Assembly: GCF_019956555.1 (NCBI RefSeq)
Contig: NZ_JAHBDQ010000012.1
Location: forward strand, 1 to 64,000
DNA from: Pseudomonas sp. A-RE-19
GTDB lineage: Bacteria > Pseudomonadota > Gammaproteobacteria > Pseudomonadales > Pseudomonadaceae
Direction: 5' to 3'
DNA: 64,000 nt
Shown one piece after another: positions 59,271 through 64,000 of the stretch; positions within the stretch are counted from its first letter, which is position 1, and each line of letters starts with the position of its first letter. A program made the translations under genes and the position numbers. Under the pieces are notes generated by a model. It worked only from the letters and a program-made list of their open reading frames with translations, was not told the origin of the DNA and searched no databases.

Positions 59271-60260
59271 TCAGGGGTGGTGCAACAGGACGGTATCGCA
59301 GGCATGAAGAATGTCTTCGACGCTGGGGATGTACAGCGATTCCAGTCGATACAACGGCGGCGGGATGTCCGGCGCGGTCACTCGCTGGATCGGTGCCTGC
59401 AATTCCAGCAACACTCGCTCGTAGAGACTGGCGGCGATTTCCGCGCCGACACCGCAAGAGCGTGGCGCTTCATGCACGATGACGCAGCGACCGGTCTTGC
59501 GCACCGAGGCTTCCATCGTGTCGAGGTCCAGCGGTTTGATGCTGGCAACATCGATCACTTCCGCAGAAATCCCCTGTTCGGCCAGTTGCGTGGCGGCTTG
59601 CAGGGTTTCCATCACGCTGGCGCCCCAACTGATCAAGGTGATGTCGCTGCCTTCGCGCAGGGTGAAACAGCTGTCCAGCGGCAGACGCTTGCCGTCATCC
59701 AGCAGCGGTTGCGGGTTCATTCGATAGAGTCGGGTCGGTTCGAGAAATATTACCGGGTCCGGGTCGTCGATGGCCGCGAGCAACAAGCCATAGGCCCGGG
59801 CCGGCGAGGACGGGATCACCACCCGCAGCCCCGGGATATGCGCGAACAGGGCTTCAGTGCTTTCGCTGTGATGCTCTGGCGCACGAATACCCGCGCCCAT
59901 CGGCGAGCGCATCACCATCGGGCAAGTGATCCGCCCCCGCGTGCGGTTACGCATGCGACTGGCGTGGGACACCAAGTGCTCCATGGTGGCGTAGATGAAG
60001 CCCATGAATTGAATTTCCACCACCGGTTTCAGGCCTTGGGCCGCCATGCCCACCACCAGCCCGCCGAGCATGGTTTCGGCCAGCGGCGTGTCAATCACTC
60101 GCTTGAAGCCAAAGCTGTCGCGCAATCCCAGCGTGGCGCGAAACACGCCACCGTTCACCCCGACGTCTTCACCGAGGACGATGACGTTTTCGTCTTCGCT
60201 CATGGCCCGATGCAACGCCAGATTCACCGCTTCCAGCAGCGTCACCTTACCGTTACTCAT
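59271..60260 (-). CDS. 2-oxoacid dehydrogenase E1 beta subunit
   Basis: Transketolase-like beta subunit of 329 residues, thiamine-diphosphate dependent together with E1 alpha. Segments VIVLGEDVGVNGGVFRATLG, DTPLAETMLGGLVVGMAAQG, EIQFMGFIYATMEHLVSHAS and the HHSESTEALFAHIPGL loop are typical of branched-chain/acetoin-type E1 beta. Start chosen at 60260 (MSNGKVTLLEAVN), overlapping the end of E1 alpha by 8 bases; longer frames run inside E1 alpha. Confidence 0.93.
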   Translation of the reverse strand: MSNGKVTLLEAVNLALHRAMSEDENVIVLGEDVGVNGGVFRATLGLRDSFGFKRVIDTPLAETMLGGLVVGMAAQGLKPVVEIQFMGFIYATMEHLVSHASRMRNRTRGRITCPMVMRSPMGAGIRAPEHHSESTEALFAHIPGLRVVIPSSPARAYGLLLAAIDDPDPVIFLEPTRLYRMNPQPLLDDGKRLPLDSCFTLREGSDITLISWGASVMETLQAATQLAEQGISAEVIDVASIKPLDLDTMEASVRKTGRCVIVHEAPRSCGVGAEIAASLYERVLLELQAPIQRVTAPDIPPPLYRLESLYIPSVEDILHACDTVLLHHP

Positions 60261-61347
60261 GGCCCGAACCTCCCGTTCGGCGCGCCACCCGTTCGAGAAA
60301 CTCTTCGCGCTGTTCGGCCAAGGCGTGCGGCCACTGCGCGTACACATAATCGATGACCGATTCGGGTGCCTGCATGCCCGCCGCGTCGAAGTTATCCACA
60401 GCCTGCTGCACCAGGCCCTGACATTCACTGATCAGCGCCTGCTCGCGGCTTTCATCCCACACCCCCTGCCCGGCCATAAAGCGTTGCAGGCGTTTGATCG
60501 GTTCTTCGAGCCAGGCCTGCTTGACCTCCTCCGCCGGCCGATAGCGCGTGGCATCGTCGGCGGTGGTGTGATCGCCGAGGCGATAGCTCAGGCATTCGAG
60601 CAACACCGGGCCTTTACCGTGGCGCGCCCGTTCGAGTGCCGCTTGCACGCGGTCGTAAACGGCGAGCATGTCGTTGCCGTCGACCTGTTCACCGTGGAAG
60701 CCGGCCCCAATGGCTTTCTGCGCCAGGGTGGGTGCACCGCACTGGATTCGGCGCGGCACCGAGATCGCCCATTGGTTGTTGTTGACCACAAACACCACCG
60801 GCAACTGCCAGGCACCGGCAACATTGAGCGCTTCGAGGAAGTCACCTTTACTGGTCCCGCCGTCGCCGCAAGTGGTGACCGCGACCCGATGCTCGCCGCG
60901 GATCTTGAAGGCGCTGGCAACGCCGCAGGCATGCAGGGCTTGAGTGGCAATCGGCACACAGATCGGGAAATCCTCGGCCACTGCCGGGTCGGCAAAGTCG
61001 CTGCCACGCTCATCGCCGCCCCAATACAGCAGAATTTCTTCCATGCGCACGCCGCGCATCAACTGCACGGCGGTGTCGCGGTAATACGGAATCAGCACAT
61101 CTTCGGCGTGCATCAGGCTGCCGATCGCGACGCCAATGGCTTCCTGGCCCAGGGTCGGCGCGTAGGTGCCGATGCGTCCGGTCCGTTGCAGGGCGACCGC
61201 TTTCTGATCGAAAAGACGGGTCAGGACCATCTGCCGATACAGGCGCGTCAGCAGATTGAAGTCGTCGGCCCAAGAAGGAAGATTGCCAAGCAGCTGGCCG
61301 TCAGGGGATAAAAATCGAGTGTAAGGCAGCTCGACCTTGTGAAGCAT
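60253..61347 (-). CDS. 2-oxoacid dehydrogenase E1 alpha subunit
   Basis: 364-residue alpha subunit of a thiamine-diphosphate E1. Diphosphate-binding motif TCGDGGTSKGDFLEALNVAG ending VNNNQWAIS (the GDG...NN motif); YAPTLGQEAIGVAIGS and the phosphorylation-loop region YRLGDHTTADDATRYR. AGGAG precedes the ATG at 61347 by 7 bases. 131 bases from the leucine dehydrogenase stop. Similar to the PA3417-type enzyme rather than the main bkdA1, which is usually next to lpdV. Confidence 0.92.
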   Translation of the reverse strand: MLHKVELPYTRFLSPDGQLLGNLPSWADDFNLLTRLYRQMVLTRLFDQKAVALQRTGRIGTYAPTLGQEAIGVAIGSLMHAEDVLIPYYRDTAVQLMRGVRMEEILLYWGGDERGSDFADPAVAEDFPICVPIATQALHACGVASAFKIRGEHRVAVTTCGDGGTSKGDFLEALNVAGAWQLPVVFVVNNNQWAISVPRRIQCGAPTLAQKAIGAGFHGEQVDGNDMLAVYDRVQAALERARHGKGPVLLECLSYRLGDHTTADDATRYRPAEEVKQAWLEEPIKRLQRFMAGQGVWDESREQALISECQGLVQQAVDNFDAAGMQAPESVIDYVYAQWPHALAEQREEFLERVARRTGGSGHE

Positions 61348-61478
61348 CACAGGGCTCCTGGCACGCGGGGTCGGCGTGCGGTGGTCAGGCCCCACGCTTA
61401 TGGCGCGGGGCTTGGGGAGCAAGTTGGCCGGATAGGCGCTCACTCCTTTATCGATTCAAACGTTTCACCCGTACAACG

Positions 61479-62498
61479 TCACCGGTACAACACTTTCTCC
61501 GCCAACTCATCCGCCACCCGAGCCGGGGAACGTTTTTCCGCCTGGGCATGGGCGAAGACTTCGGTCAGCCGTGAACTGATTTTCGACAGGTGCGCGGTGA
61601 TGGTCGTCAGCTCTTCGCCACGGTGTTTGAGCGACACGTAGATCAGCCCGCCAGCATTGATCACGTAATCGGGCGCATACAAAATGCCCCGGCGTTCCAG
61701 CTGATCGGCGATTTCCAGATGGATCAATTGGTTGTTGGCCGAACCTGCGACCGCCGCGCAGCGCAGTTGCGACACACTGTTGGTGTTGAGCACACCGCCC
61801 AGGCCGCAGGGCGCGAGTATGTCGCATGGCGTGCTGAGCAACGCGTCATTGGCAATCGGATGAGCGCCCAGTTGCTCCATGGCCAGTTGCACCTTGCCGT
61901 GATCGATGTCGCTGACCAACAGTTCGGCACCGGCGGCATGCAGCTGTTCGGCCAACGCATAACCGACGTTGCCCAAGCCTTGAATGGCGATGCGCAGGCC
62001 TTCGAGATTATCGCTGCCCAATCGCGCCATGGCGGTGCTGCGGATGCCGGCGAACACGCCCATGGCCGCGTGGGGTGCAGGGTCGCCCGCGGCGGTGGTG
62101 CTGGTGACGAATTGAGTCTGTTGGGCGATGCAATCCATGTCCGCCACTGAGGTGCCGGCGTCGATGGCGGTGATGTAGCGACCATCGAGTTCGTTGATGC
62201 AACGCCCGAAGGCTTCGAACAGTGCGGCGCGATCGGCCACATGGAGCGGGCGAATAATCACCGCAACGCCACCGCCCTGGGCCAGACCGGCCAGGGCTGC
62301 CTTGTAACTCATGCCCCGGGCAAGGCGCACAGCATCCTCGATCGCGGATTCGTCGGTGGGATAGGCAAGATAACGGCACCCGCCCAGGGCAGGTCCCAGA
62401 CGGCTGTTATGGATGGCGATCACCGCCTTCAACCCGGTGACGGGGTCGACGCTCAGGTGCAGCGATTCAAGGCGAGTGCTTTGCATGAGAGCGAACAT
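61479..62498 (-). CDS. ldh: Leucine dehydrogenase family protein lacking the catalytic lysine
   Basis: 339 residues, Glu/Leu/Phe/Val dehydrogenase family; the active enzymes deaminate branched-chain amino acids to oxoacids with NAD+, feeding the adjacent dehydrogenase complex. GLKAVIAIHNSRLGPALGGC, carboxylate-binding Lys66 (GMSYKAALAG), catalytic-region Asp (YITAIDAGTS), NAD motif IQGLGNVGYALAEQL and NAGGLIYVS are all present. But the GGGK motif reads GGGVAVII: residue 78, equivalent to catalytic Lys80 of Bacillus leucine dehydrogenase, is valine (codon GTT). The enzyme may be inactive or altered. First gene of the cluster. Confidence 0.9.
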   Translation of the reverse strand: MFALMQSTRLESLHLSVDPVTGLKAVIAIHNSRLGPALGGCRYLAYPTDESAIEDAVRLARGMSYKAALAGLAQGGGVAVIIRPLHVADRAALFEAFGRCINELDGRYITAIDAGTSVADMDCIAQQTQFVTSTTAAGDPAPHAAMGVFAGIRSTAMARLGSDNLEGLRIAIQGLGNVGYALAEQLHAAGAELLVSDIDHGKVQLAMEQLGAHPIANDALLSTPCDILAPCGLGGVLNTNSVSQLRCAAVAGSANNQLIHLEIADQLERRGILYAPDYVINAGGLIYVSLKHRGEELTTITAHLSKISSRLTEVFAHAQAEKRSPARVADELAEKVLYR

Positions 62499-62681
62499 CG
62501 TAAGGCTCCCGAATCACTTCTTGTAGTCGCCAGTATAGGCTTGCGCACAAAAATTGCAGAAGCGCACCGGAATAAGCGACGCTGCTTTAAAGGCTTTTTG
62601 ACATAACCTGTTACTGCCTGTGTGCGGCACTGGACGAAAACGCGGGACGGGGCTAAAACGAGGCATTCCCCGGAGATTTTG

Positions 62682-63485
62682 ATGACCCCGCGCCAATGCT
62701 TTTTCGACTGTCTGCAACGATCGCCGCCCGCGCTGTTCGAGGCGGCGCTGTGGATTGCCGCCGAACATGATAAAGAGCTGAATCCCGAGGCCGTGCTGGC
62801 AGATTTCACGGACCTGCAACAGCGGGTCAGCTACGGATTGCCGATGCTGCCGGTGAATGAATTGGCGCAACCGTTGTTGCGACGCATGAATGATCTGGGC
62901 TTCGCTCAGGACGATTCCACGCCCTTGCGCCCGCAAGTGGCGTTGCTCCATAAAGTGCTGGAACGTCGGCGGGGGCAGCCGCTGGTGCTGGGGCTGATTG
63001 CGCTGGAACTGGCCAGAAGGCTGGAGATCCCCATGGTCGGGGTCAACTTCCCCGGGCATTTCCTGCTGCGGGTACCGGGAGACGATCATCTGCTCGATCC
63101 GTGCGGCGGTCGCCGGTTGTACCCCAATGATTGCCGTGAATTGTTGCAACGCCAGTACGGCCCGAACATGAAGCTCAGCGCCGAGCATTTGCAGACCGCC
63201 GAACCGGGGCAGATGCTGCAACGGCTGTCACGCAACCTGCGCCAGTTGTACCTGACGAACGATGACTACATCGACGCCTTGGTCGACGCCGAGCGCGTGC
63301 TGGAACTGGGTAACGCCAGCGCGTCCGATTACCTGGCACGAGCCAGCCTCTATCAACGGCTGGACTGCCCGAATGCCGAGCGTTTTGACCTGGAACACGC
63401 GCTGCTGCTCAGCGACGATCCGATCCAGCGAATTCGCCTGACCGAACGATTAGGGCACCTGCCGCCCAATTCGATCGTCCACTAA
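62682..63485 (+). CDS. SirB1/transglutaminase-like family protein
   Basis: 267 residues from the ATG at 62682 (GGAGATTTTG upstream). SirB1 N-terminal domain (residues ~25-180) with RRGQPLVLGLIALELARRLE, MVGVNFPGHFLLR (conserved His) and LLDPCGGRRL, then a TPR-like tail (NDDYIDALVDAERVLELGNA, ASDYLARASLYQRL). Function unknown. The C-terminus RIRLTERLGHLPPNSIVH ends inside a 176-base tandem repeat; a fourth, partial repeat copy reads RIRLTERLWHLLPR in the same frame, so the original C-terminus may have been longer. Divergent from ldh. Confidence 0.85.
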   Translation: MTPRQCFFDCLQRSPPALFEAALWIAAEHDKELNPEAVLADFTDLQQRVSYGLPMLPVNELAQPLLRRMNDLGFAQDDSTPLRPQVALLHKVLERRRGQPLVLGLIALELARRLEIPMVGVNFPGHFLLRVPGDDHLLDPCGGRRLYPNDCRELLQRQYGPNMKLSAEHLQTAEPGQMLQRLSRNLRQLYLTNDDYIDALVDAERVLELGNASASDYLARASLYQRLDCPNAERFDLEHALLLSDDPIQRIRLTERLGHLPPNSIVH

Positions 63486-64000
63486 TCACTGTTCCTTGTA
63501 GGAGCCAGGCTTGCCGGCGAACCAGGCGCCTCGGTCCATCAGGAACACCGCGTTATCGTTCTTCGCGGGCAAGCCTCGCGCCTACAGGGCCAGATCCGAT
63601 CCAGCGAATTCGCCTGACCGAGCGATTAGGGCACCTGCCCGCCCAATTCGATCGTCCACTAATCACCGTTCCTTGTAGGAGCCAGGCTTGCCGGCGAACC
63701 AGGCGCCTCGGTCCATCAGGAACACCGCGTTATCGTTCTTCGCGGGCAAGCCTCGCTCCTACAGGGCCAGATCCGATCCAGCGGATTCGCCTGAGCGAGC
63801 GATTAGGGCACCTGCCGCCCAATTCGATCGTCCACTAATCACTGTTCCTTGTAGGAGCCAGGCTTGCCGGCGAACCAGGCGCCTCGGTCCATCAGGAACA
63901 CCGCGTTATCGTTCTTCGCGGGCAAGCCTCGCTCCTGCAGGGCCAGATCCGATCCAGCGGATTCGCCTGACCGAACGGTTGTGGCATTTGCTACCTCGTT
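63417..64000. repeat. 176/177-base tandem repeat with embedded type B REP pairs
   Basis: GATCCGATCCAGCG begins copies at 63417, 63593, 63770 and 63946 (spacing 176, 177, 176). Each unit holds the last ~18 codons and stop of the SirB1-like gene plus a REP pair (TGTAGGAGCCAGGCTTGCCG facing CTTCGCGGGCAAGCCTCGC). Copies differ by a few bases; copy 2 has an extra C. The fourth copy diverges after about 30 bases and runs off the window. Confidence 0.93.

Noticed and set aside
59243..61443. Longer starts for the E1 alpha, E1 beta and E2 genes
   Set aside because: The extensions overlap neighbouring coding sequence or lack family similarity; strong ribosome sites mark the shorter starts.
63490..64000. 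Tandem repeats at the window end as a CRISPR array
   Set aside because: Unit length of 176/177 bases, no short repeat/variable spacer pattern, no cas genes; units contain gene tail plus REP pairs.

Overview
The window is chromosomal DNA from a fluorescent pseudomonad (Pseudomonas fluorescens group). The evidence is high GC, pseudomonad codon use, GGAG-type ribosome sites, many short palindromic REP/REPIN elements, and gene orders that match other Pseudomonas: estB-rhlB-dauBAR, moaCDE-phoH-yaaA, the complete alginate operon, and ldh with a 2-oxoacid dehydrogenase cluster. No tRNA, rRNA, CRISPR array, insertion sequence or prophage was seen.

Layout. 1-3130: general amino-acid ABC transporter aapJ-aapQ-aapM on the minus strand, truncated by the window edge, with a strong hairpin after aapJ. 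3131-3600: gene-free, structured, unexplained. 3601-9830: esterase, RNA helicase RhlB, and the D-arginine utilisation set dauB, dauA, dauR with an amino-acid-binding protein. 10118-15433: molybdopterin genes moaC-moaD-moaE, a PIN-PhoH ATPase, a polysaccharide deacetylase-like protein and the peroxide-stress protein YaaA. 16254-32999: the 12-gene alginate operon algD-8-44-K-E-G-X-L-I-J-F-A, behind an 820-base upstream region with nested inverted repeats. 33091-38932: two tandem RHS/TccC-type toxin genes. 39100-40874: three small genes. 41003-47134: a four-gene aromatic-acid-type efflux system with a divergent LysR regulator. 47464-53358: accessory and regulatory genes. 53495-56236: L-serine deaminase and serine transporter with a divergent LysR regulator. 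56536-58066: DUF3509, PsiE and an SOS-controlled YebG. 58133-62498: leucine dehydrogenase and a branched-chain-type 2-oxoacid dehydrogenase (E1 alpha, E1 beta, E2; no E3). 62682-end: a SirB1-like gene whose 3' end is amplified in a 176/177-base tandem repeat.

How the genes work together. AlgA and AlgD make GDP-mannuronate. Alg8 and Alg44 polymerise it under cyclic-di-GMP control. AlgG, AlgX, AlgL, AlgI, AlgJ and AlgF epimerise, acetylate and edit it in the periplasm, and AlgK/AlgE export it. The operon is punctuated by palindromic repeats at four places, one of them inside the algK signal-peptide region.

Most notable finds. The two RHS genes have almost identical shells but unrelated C-terminal warheads: one looks like a cholera-toxin-type ADP-ribosyltransferase, the other like a CNF/BLF1-type deamidase. 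The pair arose by a tandem duplication that also copied the last codons and terminator of algA, leaving a 12-codon algA fossil between them. The leucine dehydrogenase has valine where the family's catalytic lysine should be. The DUF6124-like gene has a leader in which two different stems present the same loop, CTTGGAAA.
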